Assembly: GCF_020215705.1 (NCBI RefSeq)
Contig: NZ_JAIWNB010000013.1
Location: 124,001 to 188,000 of the forward strand
DNA from: Nonomuraea aurantiaca
GTDB lineage: Bacteria; Actinomycetota; Actinomycetes; Streptosporangiales; Streptosporangiaceae
Length of the DNA: 64,000 nt
Reading direction: 5' to 3'
Of the stretch, positions 41,083 through 50,039 are shown piece after piece. Each line of letters starts with the position of its first letter. Position 1 is the stretch's first letter. The notes below the pieces were generated by a model that was not told the origin of the DNA, did no database searches, and saw nothing but the letters and a program-made list of their open reading frames with translations. The translations under genes and the position numbers were made by a program.

Positions 41083-41928
41083 TACTGGGGCCCCGATCCA
41101 GGTCCTGGCCTGAGCCTGGACGGCCGACCCGTCCGGATCGGCGAGCTTGCGCGCCAGGTACGCCGTCACCCAGTCGCTGGTGGGGATGCGGAACGGCGGC
41201 TCGTCCTCGCTCAGCGCGCGCACCACCACCTCGGCCACCTCCCACTTGGACTGGCCGGCTCCCTCCCAGCCCGCGCCGCGCACCCAGTCGAGGTAGACGT
41301 CGAACGTCGGCGCGTACGGCCCCGAGGCCGCCCGGATGGTCCCCCGGTTGATGTCCGGAAAAATCCCGAACTCGGTGTCTGGTACGAAGCCGGGCACGAC
41401 CACGCTGACCCGCACCCCGTGCGCCGCCGCGACCGGGGCCAGGCTCTCCATGAACCCTTCGACGGCGCCCTTCGCCGCCGCGTACGCCTCGTTGAACGGC
41501 TGCCCGACGATGCCGTGCACGCTGCCGATCGTCAGCAGGCGGCCACGGGCGGCGCGCAGCAGCGGCATCGCGACCCGGCTCACGGCGATGACACCGAAGA
41601 AGTTCACCTCCAGGTTGGCCCGCAGGGCCTCCATGGTGGACATCTCCATCGTGGGGTCGAAGTTGGAGACGCCGGCGTTGTTGACCACCGCGTCCAGCCG
41701 CCCGTACTCCTCCCGCACGCCCTGGAAGCAGGAGTCGATGGACGCGGCGTCGGTGACGTCCAGACGGCGGACGTCCAGCGTGACCCCGGCCTGGTCGGCC
41801 ACCTCGCGCAGCGCGCCGTCCTTGCCCAGGTCGCGCATCGTCGCCACCACGGTGAACCCGGCCCTGGCGGCGGTGACCGCGGTCGCCAGGCCGATGCCGG
41901 AGGACGTACCGGTGATCAGCACGGTCAT
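41065..41928 (-). CDS. SDR-family oxidoreductase, C-terminus encoded by the inserted IS end
   Basis: 287 residues. Cofactor motif TGTSSGIGLATAV (residues 7-19), VVNNAGVSNFD, catalytic Ser in LLTIGSVHGIVG and YAAAK are all intact, and the PGFVPDTEFGIF loop follows. The last residues (PVSTTTG) and the stop codon come from the right end of the TnpB element; the original end of the gene must have been displaced by the insertion, though the loss is probably only a few residues. It overlaps the MFS gene upstream by 4 bases. Probable role: reduction or oxidation of an intermediate in the cluster. Confidence 0.9.
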   Translation of the reverse strand: MTVLITGTSSGIGLATAVTAARAGFTVVATMRDLGKDGALREVADQAGVTLDVRRLDVTDAASIDSCFQGVREEYGRLDAVVNNAGVSNFDPTMEMSTMEALRANLEVNFFGVIAVSRVAMPLLRAARGRLLTIGSVHGIVGQPFNEAYAAAKGAVEGFMESLAPVAAAHGVRVSVVVPGFVPDTEFGIFPDINRGTIRAASGPYAPTFDVYLDWVRGAGWEGAGQSKWEVAEVVVRALSEDEPPFRIPTSDWVTAYLARKLADPDGSAVQAQARTWIGAPVSTTTG

Positions 41929-43178
41929 GCCGGGCTCTCCTCAAGGTTCTTGTCGCGATCCATCAGCGGCTGGATCCCCACCGCGGGCAGGAACGAGAAC
42001 GCCGCCAGCAGCGTGCCGGCGGCCATGACCACCTTGGCCGCGTCGAGCACGCCCAGGCTGCCGGTCAGCAGGGTGACCGCCGTGCCTCCGACGAGCGCGG
42101 CCAGCGGGATCACGCCCCATGTCACGGTGCGGAAGGCCGCGTGCATCACGCCCTGGTTCTCGGTCTTCATCCGCGACTGGCGGATCGGGGCGCTGCAGAC
42201 GTTGATGCACGACATGAAGAAGCCGTAGCAGCCGAACGTCACGCCGATCACGGGTGCGGCGGGCAGCGCGGGCGCGGCGAGGATGCCCAGGCCGACCAGG
42301 CAGTGCAGCAGCAGTCCCCAGGCCATGGTCCGGCCGAGGCCCAGCCGGTCGCTGATCTTGGGCGCGACGAGCGCGCCGATCACCGCGCCGCCCGCCCCGG
42401 CCGACATCGCCGCCCCGAACACGCCCACCGAGATGCCCAGGCCCTGGTAGGCGAGCACCGGCAGGACCGTGACGAAGATCGGGCCGCCCGAGTTCAGGGT
42501 CACGGCTGCCACGACCACCCGGCGCAGCACCGGATCGGCCCAGTTCAGCCGGAACCCCAGCACCAGCCGCGACCACACGGAGCCCTGCTGGACGGCCTTG
42601 ACCCCCCAGGGCCGCATGGCGCGGAAGCACGCCGCCGAGACCAGGTAGCTGGCCGCGTCGACGAGCAGCGCGGCCACCCCGAGCACGTGGTAGAGGCCCG
42701 CGGCGATCGACGGCCCGGCCACCTCGGACACCGTGCTGCTGCCCTCAAGGCGTGAGTACGCCCGCACCAGCTTGTCCTCCGGCACCGTGGTGGGCACGGC
42801 GACGAGGTAGCCGACGTTGAAGAAGATCGTCGCGCCGCTGATCAGCGCCACGCAGACGAACAGCAACGGCGTCGACAGCACGCCGAACCAGTAAGCCACG
42901 GGGATCGCCGTCACCGCCACCAGCCTTACGACGTCGCACATCAGCATGGTCAGCCGTTTGTCCCACCGGTCGACCAGCACCCCGGCCACCGGCCCCAGCA
43001 CGGGGATGCCGAGGTACTGGGCCATGGCCACGACGCCCACCTCGAACGCGGAGGCGTGCAGCACGAAGATCATCAGGGTCGGGACCACGAACACCGTGAC
43101 GCGGTCGCCGACGAGGCTCACCGTCTGGCCGCCCCAGTACAGGTTGAACTGCTTGCCCAGGGACTCCGGCAACCTCAC
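41925..43178 (-). CDS. MFS exporter of the EntS/tetracycline-type group, cluster gene
   Basis: 417 residues with 12 predicted helices. The N-terminal half has FNLYWGGQTVSLVGDRVTVFVVP (in pieces) and GVLVDRWDKRLTMLMCDVVR, the D-R-x-x-K-R loop between helices 2 and 3 typical of EntS-like proteins. Later landmarks are SRLEGSSTVSEVAGPSIAAGL and APKISDRLGLGRTMAWGL. No ABC or RND pump is in the cluster, so this is the likely exporter of the product. Coupled to both neighbours by 4-bp overlaps. Confidence 0.9.
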   Translation of the reverse strand: MRLPESLGKQFNLYWGGQTVSLVGDRVTVFVVPTLMIFVLHASAFEVGVVAMAQYLGIPVLGPVAGVLVDRWDKRLTMLMCDVVRLVAVTAIPVAYWFGVLSTPLLFVCVALISGATIFFNVGYLVAVPTTVPEDKLVRAYSRLEGSSTVSEVAGPSIAAGLYHVLGVAALLVDAASYLVSAACFRAMRPWGVKAVQQGSVWSRLVLGFRLNWADPVLRRVVVAAVTLNSGGPIFVTVLPVLAYQGLGISVGVFGAAMSAGAGGAVIGALVAPKISDRLGLGRTMAWGLLLHCLVGLGILAAPALPAAPVIGVTFGCYGFFMSCINVCSAPIRQSRMKTENQGVMHAAFRTVTWGVIPLAALVGGTAVTLLTGSLGVLDAAKVVMAAGTLLAAFSFLPAVGIQPLMDRDKNLEESPA

Positions 43179-44404
43179 GGCTCCTCCCGTACGACGAAGC
43201 CGGCGGTCTTGCCGGTGCGCTCGTTGCTGATCAGCGCGTCGACGGCCGTGACCCGGAAGGCGTGCGGGTCGTGCTGGAAGGCCGTGCTGATCGTGAACGT
43301 GGCGGACATGAGCTCAGCGCGCAGCCGTTCGGGCAGATCCGGCGGCGCGTCCTGGTCGGTCAGCAGCAGCACGTCCACCGCGGACACCCGGCCGCGCTGC
43401 TGGGTGATGAGGATCTGCGCCCGGGAGACGCCCGGCTCGCGCTCCGCCTGGGCGACGATGTCGTCCACGTGCAGCCCCAGCCCGCGTACCTGCACCACCG
43501 AGTCACGGCGGCCCAGCACCCGCAGCGCCCGGTCCTCCCGGCCGCACTCGCAGGTCACGAAGCGGCCGGCGTCGCCGGTGCGGTAGCGCAGCACCGGGTT
43601 GAGCATGTCCGGGTCGAGCGTGGTGAAGTCCAGCAGCTCGTCGGCGTCCGCGTGCACGAGCTGCGCGGGCAGCGGATGGAAGACGTCGGCCGGGCACCGC
43701 GGGGTGTTGGTGCCGATCACCCAGGTCTCCGTGCTGCCGAACATGCCCCAGCGGCGCGCGTCCGGCGCCACCACGGCCATGTCCTCGTCGAGCTGGGGGT
43801 GCCACGCCTCCCCGAGCCAGAGCACCTTGCGCAGCGCGGGCAGGCGCACGCCGGTGGCCCGCGCGTGCGCGAACCACAGCCGCAGCACGCTGGGGGTGCC
43901 GCCGAACGCGGTCACGCCCTGGGCGGCGATGAACGACAGCCAGTCGCCGTACTCCTCCTTCGTCACCGAGCCCAGCGCGATGACCCGGCAGCCGGACAGG
44001 TCGGCGAAGGCCCCGGCCAGGAAGTGGGCGCCCCACATGCGGCCGGCGCCCCAGCCGTTGACGAAGACGTCGTCCGGCTCCAGCGGCCGCCACTGCTCGT
44101 ACACGCCGGCCATGTAGAAGCCGGTGGGGGCGTAGCCGACCTTGGGCGCGCCGGTGCTGCCGCCGCTCTGGAAGAGCCAGGTGGCGCCCCGCTCGGCCTT
44201 GGGCGCCAGGTGCGCCAGCGCCACGTTCAGGTCGTCCTTCACCAGCGGGGGAAGCGCGGCCACGTCCTCCAGCGTGAGCACCTTGTCGCAGCCGGCGTAG
44301 CGCGGCGCGAGCGCGGGCACGGTCTTCAGCCGCTCCAGGGCTCGGCGCGGGACACGCAGATGCGGCTCGGCCGCCTCGGGCGGCAGTGAGAACGATCCGG
44401 TCAT
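43175..44404 (-). CDS. second PaaK-like adenylate-forming enzyme, cluster gene
   Basis: 409 residues from ATG 44404 (ATGA overlap with the ATP-grasp stop). It carries RVPRRALERLKTVPALAPRYAG, the P-loop FQSGGSTGAPKVGYAPTGFY, GSTETWVIGTNTP, VLRYRTGDAGRFVTCECGREDRALRVLGR (in pieces) and a C-terminal ISNERTGKTAGFV with the conserved Lys. The CECG pair resembles the Cys-containing insertion of F390-synthetase/PaaK-like proteins. It would adenylate a second carboxylic acid. Such PaaK-like enzymes occur in clusters making N-acyl amides or loading free carriers. Confidence 0.9.
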   Translation of the reverse strand: MTGSFSLPPEAAEPHLRVPRRALERLKTVPALAPRYAGCDKVLTLEDVAALPPLVKDDLNVALAHLAPKAERGATWLFQSGGSTGAPKVGYAPTGFYMAGVYEQWRPLEPDDVFVNGWGAGRMWGAHFLAGAFADLSGCRVIALGSVTKEEYGDWLSFIAAQGVTAFGGTPSVLRLWFAHARATGVRLPALRKVLWLGEAWHPQLDEDMAVVAPDARRWGMFGSTETWVIGTNTPRCPADVFHPLPAQLVHADADELLDFTTLDPDMLNPVLRYRTGDAGRFVTCECGREDRALRVLGRRDSVVQVRGLGLHVDDIVAQAEREPGVSRAQILITQQRGRVSAVDVLLLTDQDAPPDLPERLRAELMSATFTISTAFQHDPHAFRVTAVDALISNERTGKTAGFVVREEP

Positions 44405-45393
44405 TTCTTCACCTGACCTTCGGTCAGCCAGCGGGCGTGGGCGTCGCGGTAGGCCGTCCAGCGGGCCCGGGTGACCTCGCGCTGGAGCGTGCGATGGGGG
44501 TCGCCGAAGTCCGGGGCGATCACACCGTCGGGTTCGAGCTCGGAGAACCAGTACCGCTCGCCGTCGAACAGGAAGTCGACGCAGAAGAAGGGGATGGGCA
44601 GCTTCTCGTAGAAGTACGCCGTCGCCTCGGCCAGCTCGGGCGGGACCGGCGGGAACTCCATCGCCCCGCCCCGGCTGGCGTTGGCGACCGGCGAGCCGGG
44701 CTCGGGGATCCGCTTCATCACGGCGTACGGCTCCCCGTCGACGACGTAGACCCGGTAGTCGACCGTGCCGTCGCCCAGATAGGGCTGGATGACGAGCGTG
44801 GTGTCGCCGCCCTGCGCGAGGCTGGCCAGGCCGCGGATCTCCTCGGCGTCGCGGGCCAGGTTCACCCCGCCGCCGCCGCACCAGCCGGACGGCTTGACGA
44901 TGGCCGGGTAGGTCAGGTTCGCCAGTGCCACCTCGTACAGGTGCTTGCTGGTGTCCCGCCCGGTTCCGATGCGGAGGGTGGGCACCGGCGGGATGGGCGA
45001 ATCGTGCAGGTAGAGGACCGTGGCCAGCTTGTCGTTGGCGATGGGCGACAGGCTCGGCGGGAAGGACAGGTAGAAGCCGGCCTGCTCCAGCACGGCGTAC
45101 AGGGCGTACTGGTTGAAGACGTCCATGGACTGGTAGGGCAGCGAGTACAACGCGGTGATGAAGAGCGTGTCCTCCGGGGTGACGAGTTCGTCGTCCACGT
45201 AGACGCGCGGTTTGCCCACCTCCAGACTGTCGACCGTCACCGCGTCCGGGGAATGCCGGCTCCAGCTCAGGCCGAGCTCGGCGGCCACCTCGGCGTAGAG
45301 GTCCCAGAAGAAGTGGTGCCAGAACGCGGTGGCCCGGGTGGACTCGCGATCGGGGAAGATCCAGCACATGCGGCGCAGCGTGCTCGGGGTCAT
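44401..45393 (-). CDS. ATP-grasp ligase, cluster gene
   Basis: 330 residues from ATG 45393. ATP-grasp features: YPAIVKPSGWCGGGGVNL (nucleotide-binding Lys and Gly-rich loop), LVIQPYLGDGTVDYRVYVVDGEPYAVMKRIP (in pieces) with Glu/Gln near the adenine, and the metal ligands in FFCVDFLFDGERYWFSELEPDG (Asp, Glu). The N-terminal part (DRESTRATAFWHHFFWDLYAEV) is not from a known pathway. ATP-grasp enzymes link a carboxylate to an amine or thiol through an acyl phosphate; here it probably forms an amide between an amino acid and another building block. Confidence 0.88.
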   Translation of the reverse strand: MTPSTLRRMCWIFPDRESTRATAFWHHFFWDLYAEVAAELGLSWSRHSPDAVTVDSLEVGKPRVYVDDELVTPEDTLFITALYSLPYQSMDVFNQYALYAVLEQAGFYLSFPPSLSPIANDKLATVLYLHDSPIPPVPTLRIGTGRDTSKHLYEVALANLTYPAIVKPSGWCGGGGVNLARDAEEIRGLASLAQGGDTTLVIQPYLGDGTVDYRVYVVDGEPYAVMKRIPEPGSPVANASRGGAMEFPPVPPELAEATAYFYEKLPIPFFCVDFLFDGERYWFSELEPDGVIAPDFGDPHRTLQREVTRARWTAYRDAHARWLTEGQVKK

Positions 45394-46760
45394 GGTCGTC
45401 CCTCTCCGTCGGCCCACCAGCGGCGGCCCGGCTCGGGCAAGGTGTCGATCGGGTCGTAGAAGGGGAACAGGCGGTCCTCGACCGGCTGGAGCCCGATTCC
45501 GTGGTTCTGGGCCCAGTACGAGATGCCGCGTTCCCGGTCGTACTCCACCACCTGGTGCACCCAGCGCTTGCCGACGTACGGCACGTCGCACACCAGCCGC
45601 GGCGTCGCGTAGCCGGGGAGGTAGCCCATGATGGCTTCCTGCAGCCGCTGGGCCTGATGGACCGGGATCCGCCAGTGTTCGGCGTTGGGGATCAGGTCGC
45701 AGAGGTAGAAGTAGTAGGGCAGGATTCCGGCTTCGCCCTGCAGCGCGAAACAGAGGTCCAGCAGGTCTTCCGTGGTCGTGTTCACGCCCCGCAGGAGCAC
45801 GCCCTGGTTGCGCACGTCCCGCACGCCCGCCTCGAACATGGCCCTGGCCGCCTCGGCGACCAGCGGCGTCACCGATCGCGCGTGGTTGGCGTGGGTGTGC
45901 AGGGCCAGGTTCACGCCGCGGCCGCGGGCGACGGCGGCCACCCGGCCCATCCCCTCGACCACGCGGGGCTGGAGCCAGTGCTGGGGCAGGCCGATCAGCG
46001 CCTTGCTGGCCAGGCGGATGTCCCGGACGGACTCCAGTTCGAGCAGCCGCAGCAGGAACGCCTCCAGCCGCGGCCACGGCAGGTTGGCCACGTCGCCGCC
46101 GGAGACCACCACGTCGCGTACGCCGGGTGTGCGCTTGAGGTAGTCCAGCATCAGCTCCTGCCGGTCCACGGGCTTGAGCGCGAGCCGGGCCTTGACCACC
46201 TGGGGCGTCGAGGTGCCGACCAGGTCCATCCGGGTGCAGTGCCCGCAGTACTGCGGGCAGGTGGACAGCAGCTCGGCCAGCACCTTCGTCGGGTAGCGGT
46301 GGGTCAGCCCCTCCACCACCCACATCTCGGCCTCGTGCAGCGAGTCACGGCGGGCGCGCGGATGGCTGGGCCAGACCGGATGCCGGTCGGAGCGGACCGG
46401 CAGCAGGTAGCGGCGGACCGGGTCCGCCAGGAACTCCCGGGTGAACGCGGCCGGATCGCTCACGGGGTCCGGCGTCATCACGTTGAGCAACTGCGGCGTG
46501 ATGAGCATGGACATGGTCGCGAACCGGGCCACGTCGGCCGCCAGGTCGGCGTAGAAGGACCCCTGGAGCAGGTCGCCCACCACCGCGCGCAGCTGCCCGG
46601 CGTTCTTCACGCAGTGGGCGCGCTGCCACTGGGCATCGCGCCACTGCGCGTCGGTGACGCCGCGCCAGCCCGGTAGCCGTCGCCAGTCCGGCTCGACGAG
46701 CGGACGGCGCACATAGGTGTACGGGCCGCGGGCGACGTCGGCGTTCATCTGATGGCTCAT
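45390..46760 (-). CDS. radical-SAM lysine-2,3-aminomutase-like enzyme (KamA family), cluster gene
   Basis: 456 residues from ATG 46760. The radical-SAM cluster motif is CPQYCGHC (Cys168, Cys172, Cys175). The PLP-binding Lys is in DVPYVGKRWV (Lys398). In clostridial KamA, Asp293 and Asp330 hold the lysine side-chain amine; the equivalents here appear to be Asp355 (YLCDLIPNAEHW) and Asp392 (CDVPYVGK), which argues for a basic amino acid substrate and probable beta-lysine (or related beta-amino acid) formation. RNQGVLLRGVN and LPYYFYLCDL match the family core. Coupled by ATGA to the AMP-ligase gene upstream. Confidence 0.9.
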   Translation of the reverse strand: MSHQMNADVARGPYTYVRRPLVEPDWRRLPGWRGVTDAQWRDAQWQRAHCVKNAGQLRAVVGDLLQGSFYADLAADVARFATMSMLITPQLLNVMTPDPVSDPAAFTREFLADPVRRYLLPVRSDRHPVWPSHPRARRDSLHEAEMWVVEGLTHRYPTKVLAELLSTCPQYCGHCTRMDLVGTSTPQVVKARLALKPVDRQELMLDYLKRTPGVRDVVVSGGDVANLPWPRLEAFLLRLLELESVRDIRLASKALIGLPQHWLQPRVVEGMGRVAAVARGRGVNLALHTHANHARSVTPLVAEAARAMFEAGVRDVRNQGVLLRGVNTTTEDLLDLCFALQGEAGILPYYFYLCDLIPNAEHWRIPVHQAQRLQEAIMGYLPGYATPRLVCDVPYVGKRWVHQVVEYDRERGISYWAQNHGIGLQPVEDRLFPFYDPIDTLPEPGRRWWADGEGRP

Positions 46761-48460
46761 CCGGTGAACAGCACCGCGTGGCGGGTACGGAGCTCGCGCT
46801 TGAGCACCTTGCCCGTGGGGCCGAGCGGATAGTCCTCGTCGGTCCGCGCGATGATCACGGTGGCGAGCGTGGCGAGACCGGCGTCGGCGAGCGCCTTGTT
46901 CGCCTTGTCCATGACCTCCTCGGCGGTGGTGTCGGCGGCGCCGGCCTGCAGCCGCACCACGGCGATCGGGCGCTGCCCCTCCCCCGCCTTGCCGGGCACG
47001 CCGACGACCGAGCAGTCCTGGACGAGGTCGGCGCAGTCGGCGATGAGGACCTCCTCGATGGGCAGGCTGTAGACCGGCCCCGCCGCGGTGTCGATGACAT
47101 CCACGGTGCGGTCGAGATGGTAGAAATTGCCCTCGCTGTCCCGGCGCGCCACATCCCCGGTCAGCCAGTAGCCGTTGAGCTCGAAGCTGCTGGTCAGCCT
47201 CGGGTCGTTCCAGTAGCCCGGCGTGCGTGAGGGAGTGATCACGGCCAGCAGGCCGACGGTGCCGTCGGGCACCTCCTCGCCGTTCTCGTCCAGCACCGCG
47301 GCCTTGATCACCGCGCCCTGCGCCTTGCCCACGCACCGGTCGTCGCGCGGGGTCTCCGGCGCGGTCACCTGGCCGAAGAGCGCCATCCCCATCTCTGAGG
47401 AGCCGAGCCCGTCGACGAACTGGGAGCCGGGCAGCGGCTCGCCGGCGGCGGCGCCCTCCGGAAGCAGCCACGACCTGATCAGGCCGGCGGGCCGCTCGCC
47501 GAGCTGGACCAGGCGCCTGATGTGCCCGTAGTGGGCGCTGTCTCCGGTATTGAACCAGGAGTGGACCTTCGCCGCCCCCTTGACCGGGAGCTCGCCGGTG
47601 GCCAGCTCCACGAACGTCCGGGGGAAGGAGGCCACCATGGTCGGCTGGAACGCCTCCATCACCGGCTCGACGGCCGTGCGCCGCCAGTCCGCCATGACCA
47701 CGGTCGGCAGCCCGAGCAGCACCGCCGTGAGGAAGTAGCTGAGCCCGCCGGCGTGGGTGTGCGGCATGAGCGACATCAGCCGGTCGTACGGCTCGGCGGG
47801 GAAGCGCAGCATCCTCGGCTGCTTGCCGTCCCAGAAGCTGCGATGCCCGAGCGTCGTCGACTTCGGGGTGCCGGTGGTGCCGGAGGAGTGGATCAACGCC
47901 ACGATGTCGTCGGGGGCGTGCTGGTAGGGGTACTCCTCGGGTAACCGGCCGGAGTCGGCGTCGTAGGCCCGCACCTCGGCGGCCAGGGCGATGAACCGCG
48001 GCCTGGTCTGCGGGGCGTTGCGGTAGGCCATCAGCAGCCTGGTCGTGTCGTCGGCGACGATGCCGACGACGCCCACGTGGTCGAGGTAGCGGACCATGAC
48101 GTCGGCCCGCATCGCGTCGTTGATCATCGTCGGGATGGCGCCGAGCGCCGTGAGCGCCAGGAAGTGGAGCAGCGGTTCGAGCCCTTCGGCCACCACGATG
48201 CCCACCGGCTCGCCGGGGCGCACCCCGTTGGCCCAGTACCACTTGGCGTACCGGTCGCGCAGCGCCGCGAGGTCGACCAGGCTGTGGCCGCGCAGCACCA
48301 CCCGGCCGCGGTGGTCGTTGTGGTGGCTGTAGACGAACGGCACCGCCCGGTTCGGGTTGGCCGCCAGGGCGTGGTCGAGGAAGTTGCCCGCGCCCAGTCC
48401 GGGCTCGGTCATGAATCCCTGCCGGACGGCCAGGGGGGCGATGGACGTGCTGTCAGTCAT
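46757..48460 (-). CDS. acyl-AMP ligase/acyl-CoA synthetase-like enzyme, cluster gene
   Basis: 567 residues. The AMP-binding motif is IHSSGTTGTPKSTTLGHR; later ANL motifs are FVDGLGSSEMGM, GYWLTGDVARRDSEGNFYHLDRTVDVI (in pieces) and the C-terminal PTGKVLKRELR with the catalytic Lys, so the enzyme has both domains. It is similar in length to class I fatty-acid/acyl-CoA ligases. It could activate a fatty or aryl acid, or an amino acid. Start overlaps the upstream oxidase by 8 bases. Confidence 0.88.
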   Translation of the reverse strand: MTDSTSIAPLAVRQGFMTEPGLGAGNFLDHALAANPNRAVPFVYSHHNDHRGRVVLRGHSLVDLAALRDRYAKWYWANGVRPGEPVGIVVAEGLEPLLHFLALTALGAIPTMINDAMRADVMVRYLDHVGVVGIVADDTTRLLMAYRNAPQTRPRFIALAAEVRAYDADSGRLPEEYPYQHAPDDIVALIHSSGTTGTPKSTTLGHRSFWDGKQPRMLRFPAEPYDRLMSLMPHTHAGGLSYFLTAVLLGLPTVVMADWRRTAVEPVMEAFQPTMVASFPRTFVELATGELPVKGAAKVHSWFNTGDSAHYGHIRRLVQLGERPAGLIRSWLLPEGAAAGEPLPGSQFVDGLGSSEMGMALFGQVTAPETPRDDRCVGKAQGAVIKAAVLDENGEEVPDGTVGLLAVITPSRTPGYWNDPRLTSSFELNGYWLTGDVARRDSEGNFYHLDRTVDVIDTAAGPVYSLPIEEVLIADCADLVQDCSVVGVPGKAGEGQRPIAVVRLQAGAADTTAEEVMDKANKALADAGLATLATVIIARTDEDYPLGPTGKVLKRELRTRHAVLFTG

Positions 48461-49793
48461 GGATGTCCCTCCATCGGTACGTCGCGCTTATCTCCGCGGC
48501 CACCCGGTGCCCTGATCGGATGGCGCCTTCCATCAGTCCGAAGAACTCCGTGCTCGTCTCGGTGCCGGCCCAGTGCACCCGCCGGTGGGGGGCCGTCAGC
48601 CGCGGGCCGAGCCGCGGCCAGTCGCCCGGCCCGAACAGCGCCGCGTAACAGCCCCGGCTGTAGCGCTCGTGGACCCAGTCGGTGACGTGGCAGCCGATCG
48701 GCTCCGGCAGCCCGGGGAACAGCCGCGCGGCCTGGGCGACCGCCTGCTCGCGCTGCTCGGCGGCGGGCAGGGCCGCGTACCTGTGCGCCTCCCTGCCGGT
48801 CACGAACCCGGTCAGCACGCCCACTTCGCCATCCGCAGGCGAGTCGTCCACGGTGGACAGCAAGGGGCGGCGCGCGTTGACCGACCAGCCGGACAGCCCC
48901 TGCTCCCGCCAGGCCGGCGTCGGGTACACCAGGTGGACCTTCACCGCGCAGCCGGGCGCCGTACGCTCGCCGGAGCGGGGCGCGGGCAGCACTGGCCGGT
49001 GGTCGATCGCGTCGGCGAGTGTCGGCGGCACCGCGACGACCGCGGCCTGGGCCCGTACCGATCCGGTCGCGGCGACGACGGTCACGCCGTCGCCGTCCTG
49101 GTGGATCGCGCGCACCGGCTCGCCGAGCCGCACCCGGTCGCCCAGTGCGGCGGCCAGCCGACGGCACACCTGGTGCGCGCCGCCGTCGATCCGGTCCTCC
49201 TGCGCGCCGCCCGCGAAGGCGTTCAGGTAGCGGATCCCGCCGCCCGAGCGGAGGTAGAAGGCCATGTGCAGGACGGACACGTCCGCCGGGTCGGCGGCCA
49301 TCATCTCGCCGAGGAACAGCGGGAAGAACAGCCGCGCGTCCGGGTGCCGCAGATGCTCGCGCGCCCACTCGGCCGCGGTCAGCGCGTCCAACTGGGCGGC
49401 GCCCGCGGACAGCCAGGGGGCGTCCGCGCGCACCCCGCGGTCCAGCTCGTCCAGCGCGTCGAACAGCTCGCCGAGCGCGACGGCGGACAGCGGCGGGAAC
49501 CGGCCGGCCCGGGTCTGGCCCGCGCCGCCGAGCGCGAACCGGCTCGCGCCGGTCATGGTGGTCGGGGTGGTCTTCAGGTCCAGCTCGGCCAGCAGGGCGG
49601 TCAGGGCGGTGTGCCGGTCTCCCAGGTACGCGGCGCCCGCGTCCACCCAGACGCCCGGGGCGACCTCGATGCCGTGCGTACGGCCGCCGACCCGCTCGCG
49701 TGCCTCGAGGACGGTGACCTCGACGCCGCTTGCCGCGAGGTCGGTGGCTGCGGTGAGCCCGGCCAGGCCGGCTCCCACGACGACGACACTCAT
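48453..49793 (-). CDS. flavin amine oxidase (monoamine-oxidase type), cluster gene
   Basis: 446 residues. N-terminal FAD motif VVVVGAGLAGLTAATDLAASG, then VTVLEARERVGGRTHGIEV with the flavin-contacting RxGGR; the C-terminal flavin motif is VHWAGTETSTEFFGLMEGAIRSGHRVA (pieces). These identify the MAO/polyamine-oxidase family. No Cys for a covalent flavin link is seen at the usual spot. A plausible role is oxidation of an amine or of a carrier-bound amino acid. Overlaps the carrier-protein gene by 4 bases. Confidence 0.9.
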   Translation of the reverse strand: MSVVVVGAGLAGLTAATDLAASGVEVTVLEARERVGGRTHGIEVAPGVWVDAGAAYLGDRHTALTALLAELDLKTTPTTMTGASRFALGGAGQTRAGRFPPLSAVALGELFDALDELDRGVRADAPWLSAGAAQLDALTAAEWAREHLRHPDARLFFPLFLGEMMAADPADVSVLHMAFYLRSGGGIRYLNAFAGGAQEDRIDGGAHQVCRRLAAALGDRVRLGEPVRAIHQDGDGVTVVAATGSVRAQAAVVAVPPTLADAIDHRPVLPAPRSGERTAPGCAVKVHLVYPTPAWREQGLSGWSVNARRPLLSTVDDSPADGEVGVLTGFVTGREAHRYAALPAAEQREQAVAQAARLFPGLPEPIGCHVTDWVHERYSRGCYAALFGPGDWPRLGPRLTAPHRRVHWAGTETSTEFFGLMEGAIRSGHRVAAEISATYRWRDIHD

Positions 49794-50026
49794 GCGCGGT
49801 TCACGTCCTGCCCGGCGCTCGCGATCTTTTTCGCCAGGGCGCTCGGGGTCGGCGCGTCGAGGAAGTCGTCGAAATCCAGTTCAACGCCGCTGGTACGGGC
49901 GATCGCGCTCAGGACACGGGTGGCGAGCAGCGAATCCCCGCCCATGACGAAAAAGTCTGAGTCCGCCCTGACTTCCGGGTTCTCCAGGACACGCTGAAAT
50001 ACCGCCGAGACGGCGTTGACATTCAC
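49790..50026 (-). CDS. free-standing carrier protein (PCP/ACP), cluster gene
   Basis: 78 residues from GTG 50026. The phosphopantetheine site is FFVMGGDSLLATRVL with Ser32. The helix pattern (VSAVFQRVLENPEV, SGVELDFDDFLDAPTPSALAKKI) is that of a peptidyl carrier protein. It is the only carrier in the cluster. It lies 13 bases after the adenylation-domain gene and is probably loaded by it. Confidence 0.92.
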   Translation of the reverse strand: MNVNAVSAVFQRVLENPEVRADSDFFVMGGDSLLATRVLSAIARTSGVELDFDDFLDAPTPSALAKKIASAGQDVNRA

Positions 50027-50039
50027 GGAATGGTCTCCC

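Larger units (their letters stand above)
39780..41084 (+). mobile_element. IS200/IS605-group element carrying only tnpB
   Basis: The element contains one gene (tnpB, 39853-41082) and no tnpA, so it would need a transposase elsewhere. The right end is clear: hairpin ACCACC...GGTGGT (41055-41076) followed by AGTTGA, as in many OrfB-type elements. The left end cannot be fixed; it lies between the thioesterase start (39736) and the tnpB start. It sits inside the biosynthetic operon, on the opposite strand, between the SDR and thioesterase genes. Confidence 0.75.
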
